A DNA stretch of 64,000 nt. It comes from Bacillus sp. SD075 (GTDB taxonomy: Bacteria > Bacillota > Bacilli > Bacillales > DSM-1321). Shown here one piece after another: positions 26,421 through 36,126 of this stretch. Each line of letters opens with the position of its first letter. Position 1 is the first letter of the stretch. Where the stretch lies: positions 1 through 64,000 of the forward strand of contig NZ_JADILK010000005.1 in the NCBI RefSeq assembly GCF_017355165.1. Direction: 5' to 3'. The notes under the pieces were generated by a model. It was not told the DNA's origin, did no database searches, and was given only the letters and a program-made list of their open reading frames with translations. The position numbers were made by a program, and so were the translations under genes.

Positions 26421-27338
26421 TTATTTTTTTACTCTCTGCATGCGTTTGACCTTATATTGTTCAAAATCCCAATTCGACAAAAATTCTTTTGCAGAAGTAT
26501 AGCCTGATTTATAGAGAAAGTAGATTTCATCTTCATTCAGTTCAAAATCCGTTGCGTTGATGCCGCCAGTAGGAATTTGAATCGTGCGTTCAATCGTTTC
26601 TTCGTTCATATGCCGTAAATCATGGGCTTGAAGCATCGTTTTAAATATATTTTTGAAAAGGTGGATTGGCGTTGGTATAACCGCATCCATGTTAACTTCA
26701 TCTTTCACAAAATGGAATCCGAATGTTGGGAAACGTGGATTCTCTGTATCGAATATCCATATTGGGAAGTTACTAAGTAAACCACCATCTAAAATGTAGG
26801 ATTTTTTCCTGTCTTTTGATTTCCAAATAACCGGACGGAAGAAAAATGGTAAGGAGGCACTCATCATTACGGCAGTTGAAACTTTTAAATCAGCAGGAGA
26901 CATCCCATAGCGTTCCAAATCATCTGGCAAAATAAGCATCTGGCCATTTGAAACATCAGAAGCAATTATCTTCAACTTCCCCTCTGGAAGATCCGCGAAT
27001 GTCTTAATCCCTTTTTCTGAAAGAAGAGAATCCACCCATGTCTCCAAATAATCGTTTTTGTAAATCCCAAGATGAACCATAAGTTCCAAAAAGAAGCCCA
27101 AAATGGGAATTCGATTCAGAATTGTCCTGCCTCGAATCTTTGAGTAATTGATTTCACTATACCGTTCTCTAATTTCATGGCTTTTATAGCCACTAGCCAA
27201 AAGAGCAGCTATAACTGCTCCTGCTGATGTCCCAGCAAGCCTTTCCCATTCGACTTTTTCCTCTTCCATTGCTTGAATCGCTCCAATAAAAGCAATTCCC
27301 CTGACCCCTCCACCTTCAAAAACGGCATCTGCTTTCAT
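26421..27338 (-). CDS. Patatin-like phospholipase family protein
   Basis: An intracellular acyl hydrolase of about 305 residues. The oxyanion motif FEGGGVRGIAFIGAI is at the N-terminus, the nucleophile elbow GTSAGAV near residues 38-44 and the catalytic aspartate in LDGGLLSNFP. The Ser-Asp dyad is therefore complete. Members hydrolyse phospholipids or other acyl esters; the bacterial role is uncertain. The frame extends to 27422, but ATG 27338 has GGAGGGG 9 bases before it, and the family fold begins immediately. It is a single-gene unit with a terminator at 26346-26368. Confidence 0.87.
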   Translation of the reverse strand: MKADAVFEGGGVRGIAFIGAIQAMEEEKVEWERLAGTSAGAVIAALLASGYKSHEIRERYSEINYSKIRGRTILNRIPILGFFLELMVHLGIYKNDYLETWVDSLLSEKGIKTFADLPEGKLKIIASDVSNGQMLILPDDLERYGMSPADLKVSTAVMMSASLPFFFRPVIWKSKDRKKSYILDGGLLSNFPIWIFDTENPRFPTFGFHFVKDEVNMDAVIPTPIHLFKNIFKTMLQAHDLRHMNEETIERTIQIPTGGINATDFELNEDEIYFLYKSGYTSAKEFLSNWDFEQYKVKRMQRVKK

Positions 27339-28308
27339 TTTTTTCCACCCCTCCATAAGAGTTATTAGTATGATTAACAATATTTTAAAGTAAAGTGAAT
27401 TTTCACACTCTTGAATACCCAAAATTTCCCCTTGTCAATTGAAGGATAAAACCGCATGCCATCCTTGATTGGAATTAACAACGGTTCTATTTTTCTAACA
27501 AATTAATTCGCTAACAGTATCAAGAATTTAATAGGTTTGTTTTTTAATCTGTAATATACTCCGTAATGACATGCTCTATTAACCTTACTTCTAATCTCTG
27601 TATATGTTTTCCATCCCTGATTGACAAATGATCGCATATCTATCTATCCATTTTTCCATTTTTATTTTTATCGCCTTTATTATTACTTCATGTCCATGAA
27701 TCGCCTGCTTGAAAAAACATTAATCATTTACTCTGGAAGGGGATAGCCCCTTTAAGAGTGGTAATCATAATTTTGGTGGTAGTAGGATAGCATCTTTTAT
27801 CATGGTATGTATAAAACGAGGCATTTGCATGGACAAATTATCAGATACTTCTAAAAAACTTTATCGAATCAAAATCATGTTCTTGTTGTTGATCTCAAGC
27901 TCAAAAATAGGTAAGGTCATTCATGTAAACTAACAGAATTAAATCATTTATCTTTTTCCAAAATAGTAAAGTGTCTACTGCTCTCCTTCTTTTATTTAGT
28001 CTCTACTAAACTTCATGTCAGTGCTTGACCTAATAAACTAAATAGACGGGATTCATGAAAGAAGGCAAGCCAGTAAAAATGGCTTGCCTATCTGAAAAAA
28101 AGAATGATTAGTCATTCTTTTTTTTGAAGTCTTTGTAACGACTCTTAAAACTGGCCAACAATTTTGTACGTGTTCATCAATAGAAGGTTACTGGATTAGT
28201 GACTGAACATAAAATCCTAAACCAAGATAAGTATTGGGAACCAGCTTTGAAAAAGGGATTCTTTAAATCTTGTCGAAAAGGATATGTAACAATTGAAGGA
28301 GTGAAAAA
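27339..28308. other. Long intergenic region with orphan hairpins
   Basis: About 970 bp without a supportable gene. AAGGGG/CCCCTT forms a small hairpin at 27736-27752. Two tandem hairpins occupy 28064-28125. Sequence before them shows no open frame, so the gene they served has probably been lost or is a small RNA. Confidence 0.4.
28064..28125. terminator. Tandem hairpins, second a strong terminator
   Basis: First stem GGCAAGCCA/TGGCTTGCC (28064-28072 with 28080-28088). Second stem AAAAAAAGAATGA with its complement (28095-28107 with 28112-28124), with a TTAG loop and T-run. No gene is visible to the left on the plus strand. Confidence 0.7.
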
Positions 28309-28812
28309 ATGGAAAATAACCGTGCCAAGAAAATGTATAATTACCACGTTTGGGCTAATCAGCAAATGTTCCAAAACCTAAAACAATTACCGGATGGAAT
28401 CTATGGCGACACGATAAAAAGTGTCTTTCCATCCATAAAGGAAGTCCTTGTTCACCTTTACGCAACAGATATTACGTGGTTGGAGATAATAAAGGGAAGT
28501 ACAATTCAAGTTACATTTAAGATAGTTGAACAACGGCGGAAAGAAGTGGACGGAGTCGCAATAGACGATCTTGAATTCCGCTATGAGAAACTTGCAAAGG
28601 AGTATGACAATTTTCTTTCTTCTCAGTCTGATCTTGAACGGACCATTGTAACCGAACATCCCAAAATGGGGGTTTGTGAGTTTGTACTTGCTGATCTTAT
28701 CCATCATGTAGTGAATCATGGGACCTATCATCGCGGTAATGTGTCCGCGATGCTCCATCAACAAGGCGGGCGGGGCGTACCTACAGATTATGTATTTTAC
28801 TGTTTAAAATAA
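28309..28812 (+). CDS. DinB family metal-binding protein
   Basis: A 167-residue four-helix-bundle protein of the DinB/YfiT superfamily. The three metal-ligand histidines are visible: one in KEVLVHLYATDITWLE near residue 48, and two in the C-terminal HHVVNHGTYHRGNVSAML segment. Relatives include DNA-damage-inducible proteins and thiol-dependent (bacillithiol) transferases; the specific reaction is unknown. GAAGGAGTG precedes the ATG. A terminator at 28889-28927 follows. It is isolated from the copper genes, which run the other way. Confidence 0.88.
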   Translation: MENNRAKKMYNYHVWANQQMFQNLKQLPDGIYGDTIKSVFPSIKEVLVHLYATDITWLEIIKGSTIQVTFKIVEQRRKEVDGVAIDDLEFRYEKLAKEYDNFLSSQSDLERTIVTEHPKMGVCEFVLADLIHHVVNHGTYHRGNVSAMLHQQGGRGVPTDYVFYCLK

Positions 28813-28888
28813 GCTCGGTATGGCAACCTTGACGGAACATCAATTAGATGTTGCTGCAAATATACTAAAGCACCTTTCATTCCAGATG

Positions 28889-28927
28889 AAAGCCGATGGT
28901 CCTCTTGCCAAGGAATCATCGGCTTTT
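28889..28927. terminator. Rho-independent terminator between dinB-like gene and copA
   Basis: AAAGCCGATG (28889-28898) pairs with CATCGGCTTTT (28917-28927) around an 18-base loop. It sits between convergent genes and may serve both. Confidence 0.75.
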
Positions 28928-29003
28928 ATTTATCGAATGTATATCCAAACGTTCGTGGCATGGTTATATTCAGTCAGTAACTTCCATAGATGTTATATGA
29001 TCT

Positions 29004-31418
29004 TTAGAGCTTTACCCGTTGAAGGCGAAGTGCATTTAATACGACTGATACAGAACTGAAGGCCATGGCCGCACCCGCTAGCCACGGTGCAAGCAGTCCG
29101 ATTGCCGCAATTGGTATACCGATTACATTATAGGCAAAAGCCCAGAATAGGTTTTGTTTGATATTCCTCATCGTTTTCCTGCTCATGAGGATTGCATCTG
29201 CAATACTGTTCAAATCCCCTCGGATCAAAGTGATATCGGCAGCTTCCATGGCTACGTCCGTCCCGGTTCCTATCGCCATTCCTATATCGGCTAGTGCCAG
29301 CGCGGGTGCATCATTTATCCCATCCCCGACCATTGCCACTCTTTTACCGGCTGCCTGCAATTTTTTCACTTCTTCCGCTTTCCCTTCAGGAAGGACTTCT
29401 GCAATCACTTGGTCAATGCCCACTTGATGGCCTATGGCATTTGCTGTCCTTTGATTATCGCCGGTTATCATGATGACCTGGATATCCATTGCTTTCAACC
29501 TTTCAATCGCCGTTTGCGAGGTATCTTTTATCGTATCGGCAACGGCAATGAGTCCTGCATATTCACCTTCAATGCTAGCGAGCATTGCTGTCTTCCCTTG
29601 CTCTTCAAATGTTTCCATTGCTGTTAGCGCCTTAGTAATATCCACGTTATTTTGCTTCATCAATTTACGGGTTCCGACGTACAACACTTTTTGATCAACT
29701 ACAGCTCTCACACCGTATCCTGGAATCGCTTCAAATTCCTCAATCGCAGCAAGTGATATCTGTCTTGCTTGAATTCCTTGAACGATTGATTGCGCAAGAG
29801 GGTGTTCAGATTGTTTTTCAGCTGCGCCGATTAGAGATAAAAACTGTTCTTCTTCCATACCGTTCTCGATGAGGACATCGGTCAACACAGGGGCACCATT
29901 TGTCACTGTTCCCGTTTTATCCAAAATGACCGTATCTATATGGTGTGTGGTTTCCAAGTGTTCCCCGCCTTTAAATAAAATACCGAATTCAGCGGCCCGA
30001 CCTGATCCTGCCATGATCGATGTGGGAGTGGCCAGACCTAAAGCACATGGGCAGGCTATGACCAGCACTGCAATCATCGCTTCAAAAGCCGGGGTGAATT
30101 CTCCAGGGTTAACCCATATCATCCAAACAAGAAAAGTTAAAAGGGCGATCCCGACAACAATGGGGACGAAGACACCGGAAATTTGGTCAGCAAGCCGTTG
30201 AATCGGCGCTTTCGAACCTTGAGCATCTTCGACGACTTTTATGATTTGGGAAAGAGCTGTATCTCTTCCTATTTTAGTCGCTTTCATTTTGAGAAACCCA
30301 TTCTTATTCAATGTTGAACCGATCACAGTATCCCCGCTTGTTTTATCGACCGGAATGCTCTCACCCGTTAACATGGACTCATCGACGGCAGAGTTCCCTT
30401 CGACTACTTCTCCATCGACAGGGATCTTTTCACCCGGCTTCACCAAAATCGTATCCCCCACGATGACTTCTTCAAGTGGTATTTCACGTTCTTCCCCATT
30501 TCTTAAAACCAATGCCGTTTTGGCCTGAAGCCCCATCAATTTTTTGATGGCTTCTGAAGAACGTCCTTTAGCTTTTGCTTCAAACAGCTTCCCTAAAAGA
30601 ATGAGGGTGATAAGGATCGAACTAGTTTCGAAATAAAGTTGTGCCGTATTGTGATGGGACCCCATCGAGATGATCGCCTGATAGACACTGTAAAAATAGG
30701 CAGCGGATGTTCCCATCGCGACTAATACATCCATATTGGCACTTTTATTTCTCAAGGCTTTGTAAGCTCCAACATAGAACTGCTTTCCAATCAAAAATTG
30801 AACGGGGGTTGCGAATGCCATCTGCACCCAAGGATTCATGAGGAAATCAGGCATATAGATAAACGAAGTAAAACTAAAATGGCTTACCATCGCCCATAAC
30901 AATGGAAAAGATAAAATGACCGAAAAGATGAATGTATTCTTTTGTTTTTGTATTTCTTTTTGACGGAAATTCACGGATTCCACTTTATCTTCCTTGATGA
31001 TCGCCCCGTACCCCAGCTTCTCAACCCTTTGAATGATGTCAATTGGGGAAGCTTGGGAAGGATCATATTCGACGGTCGCATTTTCAAGCGCTAGATTGAC
31101 ATTAGCCATGCTCACCCCATCCAGCTTATTTAACCCTTTTTCTATTCGGTTAGCACAGGCAGCACAGGTCATGCCAGTAATCGTAAATTCCTTTTTCTCT
31201 TTTACTACATCATAGCCAAGATCTTGAATTTTCTTTTCAAAGTCCTGGTTGCTTAGTTTTTCCGAATCATATTTAATAACCGATTTCTCAAGTGCCAAAT
31301 TAACGGTGGCTTCATCAACGCCTTCCATTCTGTTTAACCCTTTTTCAATCCGGTTTGCACAGGCCGCGCAAGTCATTCCAGAAATCTGTAAACTTGTTTC
31401 TTTTATTTGGCTGCTCAC
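29004..31418 (-). CDS. copA: Copper-exporting P-type ATPase CopA
   Basis: An 804-residue P1B ATPase that pumps Cu+ out of the cytoplasm. Two N-terminal heavy-metal domains each have [16 protein letters not shown] (CxxC). Then come the membrane helices, the copper channel motif [12 protein letters not shown], the phosphorylation site DKTGTVTNG, the actuator TGES, and the hinge [16 protein letters not shown]. Length and layout match B. subtilis CopA. The start is GTG at 31418, 9 bases after GGAGG; longer frames give an implausible tail. It follows copZ and csoR. A TATACC-N7-GGTATA dyad lies just upstream. Confidence 0.96.
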   Translation of the reverse strand: MSSQIKETSLQISGMTCAACANRIEKGLNRMEGVDEATVNLALEKSVIKYDSEKLSNQDFEKKIQDLGYDVVKEKKEFTITGMTCAACANRIEKGLNKLDGVSMANVNLALENATVEYDPSQASPIDIIQRVEKLGYGAIIKEDKVESVNFRQKEIQKQKNTFIFSVILSFPLLWAMVSHFSFTSFIYMPDFLMNPWVQMAFATPVQFLIGKQFYVGAYKALRNKSANMDVLVAMGTSAAYFYSVYQAIISMGSHHNTAQLYFETSSILITLILLGKLFEAKAKGRSSEAIKKLMGLQAKTALVLRNGEEREIPLEEVIVGDTILVKPGEKIPVDGEVVEGNSAVDESMLTGESIPVDKTSGDTVIGSTLNKNGFLKMKATKIGRDTALSQIIKVVEDAQGSKAPIQRLADQISGVFVPIVVGIALLTFLVWMIWVNPGEFTPAFEAMIAVLVIACPCALGLATPTSIMAGSGRAAEFGILFKGGEHLETTHHIDTVILDKTGTVTNGAPVLTDVLIENGMEEEQFLSLIGAAEKQSEHPLAQSIVQGIQARQISLAAIEEFEAIPGYGVRAVVDQKVLYVGTRKLMKQNNVDITKALTAMETFEEQGKTAMLASIEGEYAGLIAVADTIKDTSQTAIERLKAMDIQVIMITGDNQRTANAIGHQVGIDQVIAEVLPEGKAEEVKKLQAAGKRVAMVGDGINDAPALALADIGMAIGTGTDVAMEAADITLIRGDLNSIADAILMSRKTMRNIKQNLFWAFAYNVIGIPIAAIGLLAPWLAGAAMAFSSVSVVLNALRLQRVKL

Positions 31419-31433
31419 TTCATCCCGCCTCCC

Positions 31434-31452
31434 TATACCAGTATGGGGTATA
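31434..31452. promoter_or_regulatory. Candidate CsoR operator between copZ and copA
   Basis: A perfect inverted repeat TATACC (31434-31439) and GGTATA (31447-31452) with a 7-base spacer. CsoR operators in Bacillus are GC-rich dyads with ACC/GGT arms. If functional, copA would have copper control of its own in addition to read-through from csoR-copZ. Confidence 0.4.
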
Positions 31453-31493
31453 TTTCTTTGTAAAAAAGAAGTGCTTAACAGCACTCTCATGAC

Positions 31494-31700
31494 TTACTCG
31501 ACATCGTAGCCTTGATCATCGATTGTTTCTTTTATTTTCTCAAGTGATACTTTTTCCTTGTCAAACGCTACATCCACTTTTCCTGCATCCAAATGCACCT
31601 TTACGCTTTCAACACCTGTAAGTTTTCCTACATTCCCTTCAACTGCATTCACACAATGACCACAAGACATTCCATTTACATTCAATGTTACAGTTTCCAC
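31494..31700 (-). CDS. copZ: Copper chaperone CopZ
   Basis: A 68-residue single heavy-metal-associated domain with the Cu(I) site GMSCGHCVNAVEGNVG (CxxC) and a ferredoxin-like beta-alpha-beta-beta-alpha-beta pattern. It buffers cytoplasmic copper and hands it to CopA's N-terminal domains. It lies 16 bp after csoR and 75 bp before copA, the usual order. Confidence 0.95.
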   Translation of the reverse strand: METVTLNVNGMSCGHCVNAVEGNVGKLTGVESVKVHLDAGKVDVAFDKEKVSLEKIKETIDDQGYDVE

Positions 31701-31716
31701 TTCAACATCTACTCCT

Positions 31717-32064
31717 TTATTTTTTCATTAATTTTTGTATCGTTACAAGCACTTCATCTATAACCTCTGTATCCCCATCATTCAGGCGTTCGACCACACA
31801 ATTCCTTAGGTGACCTTCCAATAAAATCTTGGCCACACTATTCATCGCGCTTTGTGTAGCTGCTATTTGGGTAATCACATCATCACAGTACGTATCTTTT
31901 TCAATAAGACCCTTAATACCGCGAATTTGACCTTCGATTCGATTTAATCGGGTCGTTAAATTTTTTTTTACTGCTTCTGAGTGATGACTCTTTCGGCCAT
32001 GGGGAGATGTCGTACAACATTCTTCTTCATTCATAGAATCTTGCCCATTCTTCATTTCATCCAT
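31717..32064 (-). CDS. csoR: Copper-sensing transcriptional repressor CsoR
   Basis: A 115-residue all-helical repressor that leaves DNA on binding Cu(I). The Cys-His-Cys copper site is recognisable: Cys in KDTYCDDVITQI, and His and Cys in LEGHLRNCV. RLNRIEGQIRGIKGLIE is the helix 1-2 family signature. The N-terminal extension includes an extra CC pair and His-rich segment (EECCTTSPHGRKSHH), which may add metal affinity. GAGGAGGG precedes the ATG. It heads the csoR-copZ-copA operon. Confidence 0.94.
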   Translation of the reverse strand: MDEMKNGQDSMNEEECCTTSPHGRKSHHSEAVKKNLTTRLNRIEGQIRGIKGLIEKDTYCDDVITQIAATQSAMNSVAKILLEGHLRNCVVERLNDGDTEVIDEVLVTIQKLMKK

Positions 32065-32137
32065 TGCCCATCCCTCCTCAAAAAATAATATACCATACCC
32101 TCCTACCCTATGAAAAGAAAAAGATTTATGTTCATTA

Positions 32138-32193
32138 TTTATTACTATTTGTTTATTACTATTTGTTTATTACTATTTGTTTATTACTATTTC
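32138..32193. repeat. Four tandem copies of a 14-bp repeat
   Basis: TTTATTACTATTTG is repeated four times head to tail (32138, 32152, 32166, 32180), the last ending in C instead of G. It lies 75-130 bp upstream of csoR. Such arrays change copy number by slippage; an influence on the csoR promoter is possible. Confidence 0.9.
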
Positions 32194-32692
32194 TATTCTT
32201 AAGCTAAGAAACGTACATTTGGTGGTTGACTATCCAAAACTAGCTAGCCGAGATCCTCTTTGCCTAAGAATACCAGTAGCCAGTATGGTTTTCTTAAACC
32301 AAAATAACAAAAAAACACTGAGGATACTCATGCATCCTCAGCGAAACTGTAGACAAATTAGAATAAAAGTCAGTTGTCCTGCAGTTGTTTTCCTAAAAAA
32401 ATTCAGTTGAATTCAGAAATCCGCTCCCTTTCCGCCGACTGTCTACCAAGCCTCATCAAAGCAAGCAACTGTAGGGTCCCTGCTAGTCAGTTATTCGGCA
32501 GGAGTGTCCCAGATTTCTTCAATCTATTGAGGTTTCATCCCATACCTAACAGGAAAAATCATGAATTATAAATATGTCTCGTTTTAAAATTATGGTAACA
32601 ATTCCCCCGGTAAAATCGTGAAAAGAGATTGAAATCATTCCGAACCTCGCTCATTTGTATTTTCATTTAATTAAGATTCCAAAATGTGATTA
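32194..32692. other. Intergenic region with terminator and repeat-like sequence
   Basis: No gene. It contains the terminator at 32311-32341. At 32380-32520, a stretch with ATTCAGAAATCCGCTCCCTT and CAAGCCTCATCAAAGCAAGC reads like the GC-richer intergenic repeats common in Bacillus genomes; I cannot classify it. Confidence 0.4.
32311..32341 (-). terminator. Rho-independent terminator
   Basis: On the minus strand CTGAGGAT pairs with ATCCTCAG (32334-32341 with 32318-32325) and is followed by TGTTTTTTTG. It would end the transcript of the small membrane protein gene at 32693. Confidence 0.65.
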
Positions 32693-32995
32693 TCACAGTT
32701 CTTTTGAAATATTATTTTTCCTTTTCTTTTTCACTAAAAGAATGATGGCAATGATAAAGGCAACTGCGCTATATATCCAGGTATACATAAAGGCAAGACC
32801 CAATCCTATATTTGCATCCATATAATCGTTTTTTACATGATCGATGGCTAAATATAATAGCGGTGCAGCTCCAATGATGAATAGGATGACAAAGAGAACA
32901 TTCTTTTTGGGATTCCTGGTTGATAAAATAATAATGATGAAGGATAGCAAAAGAAACGCTTCTGAAGCTATCGTCAACGTTACCAGATTGCTCAT
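32693..32995 (-). CDS. Small hypothetical membrane protein
   Basis: A 100-residue protein with three hydrophobic segments (about residues 7-24, 33-50 and 70-88) and a basic C-terminus (KKKRKNNISKEL), giving a cytoplasmic tail. I do not recognise the family. AGGGAGTG at good distance before the ATG supports translation. It has its own terminator and sits between the copper module and the ABC exporter; nothing ties it to either. Confidence 0.7.
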   Translation of the reverse strand: MSNLVTLTIASEAFLLLSFIIIILSTRNPKKNVLFVILFIIGAAPLLYLAIDHVKNDYMDANIGLGLAFMYTWIYSAVAFIIAIILLVKKKRKNNISKEL

Positions 32996-33112
32996 AATAG
33001 TTCACTCCCTAATCGTGGTTTTATAAATGGAATAAATTTATATCCCCTTATATCTATGTTATTTTTCGTTCCTTTTTCATAATATTTTTCATTTGAATGC
33101 TATCACCTTATT

Positions 33113-33155
33113 AAAAAACCTGAATTCCTCCAAGAGAAATGAAGGATCCAGGTTT
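33113..33155 (-). terminator. Rho-independent terminator after yhaP
   Basis: AAACCTG (33116-33122) pairs with CAGGTTT (33149-33155), with an inner TCCT/AGGA pair. On the minus strand it is followed by T-rich sequence. It ends the yhaQ-yhaP operon. Confidence 0.7.
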
Positions 33156-33159
33156 CATG

Positions 33160-34410
33160 TTAATTTTTCTTTGATAATTGCAAGGCATTCTTGATGCTTT
33201 TCAGTGATTTTGAGCTTCCGTACATCAAGACTCCACCACGATAGATTTTTGCTCCGATTATTCCAAGAAAAACAATGGTTAAGATCAAAACTGCAATGCT
33301 GATGGCGATTTCCCAGAAAGGAACTTCAAGCATCCCTACACGCAAGAACATGATCATAGGCGTGAAAAATGGAATGAATGATGTAATCGTGATATAACTC
33401 GCTGACGGATTCCCCAGTCCAAACATCGCAATCATGAAGGCAATGACAACTAACATGGTCATCGGTGAAATCATTTGCTGAACGTCTTCAATCTTGCTGA
33501 CAACGGACCCAAGACATGCTGCAAGAGTCGCGTACAGAAAATAACCAAGCAAAGCGAAAATGATTGCATATATGATCGTTGAGATATCGGTGCTGCCGAA
33601 ACCGAAAAATGAAAAGAATCCTTCATCCATACCTGTCAAGTTTTGCTTAATCGAGAAATAGCCCACTCCAAAAAATAGAATCATTTGCGTAAGACTAAGC
33701 AGGGCTACCCCCATTATTTTGGCAAACATCTGTGTGACTGGAGGGACACTTGAAATCAGGATTTCCATGACACGTGAAGTTTTTTCAGTAGCCACTTCCA
33801 TTGCGATCATCGTAGCATACATCAACACACCAAAGTAAATGACGAATAGGAGCACATACACGAGACCCCGTGCTTGATTGAGATCCTCTTCCGTTTTTGC
33901 ATTTTTCTGAAGCGCAATCGTATCAAATTTTGGCGGCATGTTCAGTTGAGTGATTTGCTGCTCTGTCAAGTTCAATTCTTTTGCAGTGATTTGACCCTTC
34001 AGTTGGGTAAGCGCTAAAAGCAAATCATTACTTACTGCAGAATCTGAAATTTGATTCGCTTTATACGTTCCCTTGAAGCCGAGGCTGGCATCCTTTTCGA
34101 TTAACAGATATCCAACGATTTCTTCTTCGCTGACCATTTTCCCCGCTTCTTTTTCATCCTGGGCTGAAATGATCGATAGGTCATCGTTCACGCCCTTTAC
34201 TGCATTTTTATAAGAATCAATTAAGTTATCTTCAGTCTGATCGATGACGGCAACCTTTTCCTGATCGTCACTGTCGAATTTATCAATAAGATTCGAGAGA
34301 TTGGACAGGACAAGAATCAGGGCCATCATAATGATTGTAGAAATGATAAAGGATTTCGTTTTTAATTTTGATAGATATGTATGGGAAAGGACAATCCAAA
34401 AGTTATTCAT
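33160..34410 (-). CDS. yhaP: ABC-2 type transporter permease (YhaP/NatB-like)
   Basis: About 416 residues. It has one N-terminal helix (TKSFIISTIIMMALILVLSN), a large extracytoplasmic domain of about 150 residues, then five or six helices near the C-terminus. This is the NatB-type ABC-2 permease layout, and it resembles B. subtilis YhaP. The partner ATPase is encoded immediately upstream, overlapping by 8 bases, implying translational coupling. The ATG at 34410 has GTAGGTG before it; an in-frame GTG at 34419 is the alternative. The family is linked to Na+ or drug export; the substrate here is unknown. Confidence 0.88.
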   Translation of the reverse strand: MNNFWIVLSHTYLSKLKTKSFIISTIIMMALILVLSNLSNLIDKFDSDDQEKVAVIDQTEDNLIDSYKNAVKGVNDDLSIISAQDEKEAGKMVSEEEIVGYLLIEKDASLGFKGTYKANQISDSAVSNDLLLALTQLKGQITAKELNLTEQQITQLNMPPKFDTIALQKNAKTEEDLNQARGLVYVLLFVIYFGVLMYATMIAMEVATEKTSRVMEILISSVPPVTQMFAKIMGVALLSLTQMILFFGVGYFSIKQNLTGMDEGFFSFFGFGSTDISTIIYAIIFALLGYFLYATLAACLGSVVSKIEDVQQMISPMTMLVVIAFMIAMFGLGNPSASYITITSFIPFFTPMIMFLRVGMLEVPFWEIAISIAVLILTIVFLGIIGAKIYRGGVLMYGSSKSLKSIKNALQLSKKN

Positions 34411-35302
34411 AGACGGCACCTACTTTTTCAATGAAAATATCCGTCAGTGATGGTTCTTCCAATTCGAACTTCCGGACGAAACCTCTTGGCACAAGATCAC
34501 GAATCATGTTCTCAGCCACATCTTCACCAGTGACTTGAAGAATTTTCCCCTCCATCGTGTTCTTAACTTTTATTACACCTGAATAATTATCCAAAAAAGA
34601 TAAGTCAAAATCAGCTTTAATTGACACATTCTTTTTACCAAAGGAACGCTTAATTTCTTTTAGTTTACCAGCCACAACAGGTGAACCTTTATGCATGATG
34701 CAAAGATGTTCACACATCTCCTCAACATGCTCCATGCGATGGCTCGAGAAAACGATCGTCGTGCCGCTGTCCCTTAAGTCAATGACAGCTTTCTTCAGAA
34801 TTTCCACATTCACTGGATCCAGTCCGCTGAAGGGTTCGTCAAGGATAAGTAATTCAGGTTTATGGATCATGGAGGCGATCAGCTGGATTTTTTGCTGATT
34901 CCCCTTTGAAAGCTCTTCAACCCGCTTATCGATATACTCGGGTACCATAAAGCGGTCTAGCCAATACTCCAACTCTTTCAAAGCATCCCGTTTGTTCATC
35001 CCTCTTAATCTAGCCAAATACACAATTTGATCGCGGACCTTCAGTTTTGGATATAGTCCGCGTTCCTCAGGAAGATAGCCAATCAATGAACTGGTCGTAT
35101 AATCGATTTTCTTACCATCCCATTTCACTTCCCCTTCAGTGGGGTCAAGCAGGCCGAGTATCATTCGGAACGTAGTCGTTTTCCCCGCTCCGTTCCCTCC
35201 TAAGAAACCGAACATTTCTTTTTCGGGGATAGTCAAATCAAGCTGATTGACAGCTGTAAATTCCCCGAATTTTTTCGTAACTTCTTTGATTTGTAAAGCC
35301 AA
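34403..35302 (-). CDS. yhaQ: ABC transporter ATP-binding protein (YhaQ/NatA-like)
   Basis: A 299-residue ABC ATPase. Walker A is GGNGAGKTT, the signature is ELSKGNQQKIQLI, Walker B is LLILDEPFSGLDP and the switch His is in FSSHRMEHVE. After the ATPase domain (about residues 1-210) comes a C-terminal extension typical of NatA/YhaQ proteins. It energises the YhaP permease, with which its gene overlaps. It is the first gene of the two-gene operon. Confidence 0.93.
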   Translation of the reverse strand: MALQIKEVTKKFGEFTAVNQLDLTIPEKEMFGFLGGNGAGKTTTFRMILGLLDPTEGEVKWDGKKIDYTTSSLIGYLPEERGLYPKLKVRDQIVYLARLRGMNKRDALKELEYWLDRFMVPEYIDKRVEELSKGNQQKIQLIASMIHKPELLILDEPFSGLDPVNVEILKKAVIDLRDSGTTIVFSSHRMEHVEEMCEHLCIMHKGSPVVAGKLKEIKRSFGKKNVSIKADFDLSFLDNYSGVIKVKNTMEGKILQVTGEDVAENMIRDLVPRGFVRKFELEEPSLTDIFIEKVGAVYE

Positions 35303-35709
35303 TGTACAACCTCCTATTATATGATTCTAATTATATGGTAACGAAAAGGTTTTCCAATTACAACTATCTCCAAGTAACAACTAACTCTTTTTCTTCTTCG
35401 ATTATATGCAAATTCCAATAAAATTATTTCACTATCTAGTCCCTTGAAGGAAAGGCTACCTCTTAACGTCTCCCTTTGCCCTTTACCCTAATAGTATTTT
35501 TATCTGCGAAACTTAAAACAAATCACCATTTCCCTCCCTAATTGGTGAATCGGTCCACATTTTCAAATCCCCCTACGTCTACTGCCTATCCCTAACAGCG
35601 AGCATGTTACTAAACTGAAAAGCCATTTTTGAAAACAAGGCAAAAAAATAGGTTGAGTAGCGTAAGATACCAACCTCTATAAGTTACACCTGTCGCTAAT
35701 GAGTCTATC
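35303..35709. other. Intergenic region with a minus-strand terminator
   Basis: About 400 bp with no gene. On the minus strand AGGTTG/CAACCT (35649-35655 with 35671-35677) followed by ATTTTTTTG ends transcription coming from the truncated DeoR gene. Confidence 0.5.
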
Positions 35710-36126
35710 TTACTTTACAATCGTTACTTTTACATTTCTTTTTTCTAGCAATTTTCTTGATTCTTCATCTATTTCTCTATCCGTAATGACCTCATCCACT
35801 TCACTGGGAGGTACGATTAACGAAAAAGCCAGTTTTCCAAACTTTGAGGAATCTACCATCAGGATCACTGCATCCGACCTTTCGATCATCTTCTTTTTTA
35901 ATAATGCCTGCCCCTCATTAGAATCACTGAGCCCTTCTTCTAGGTGAATCCCCTTGCAAGACAAAAACGTTTTGTTGACATGATACATCCTTAATGATTT
36001 CTCTGCTATCGGACCAACAAATGATAAAGACTTTGACAGCAATCTTCCCCCGGTTGAAATAACCTCTATTTTTTCTTTTTTACTCAATTCCATGACCACT
36101 TTGGTGGAATTGGTAATAACCGTTAG
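35710..36126 (-). pseudogene. DeoR-family regulator, C-terminal sensor domain only
   Basis: The frame preserves the DeoR/GlpR sensor domain: LTVITNSTKVVMELS, then STGGRLLSKSLSFVGPIAE, NKTFLSCKGIHLEEGLSD and VILMVDSSKFGKLAF. The N-terminal helix-turn-helix and about 100 residues in all are missing. The sequence directly upstream in the same frame belongs to a YitT protein, so a deletion has joined two genes. It cannot bind DNA and should be inactive as a regulator. The reading frame itself is intact to its stop. Confidence 0.8.
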
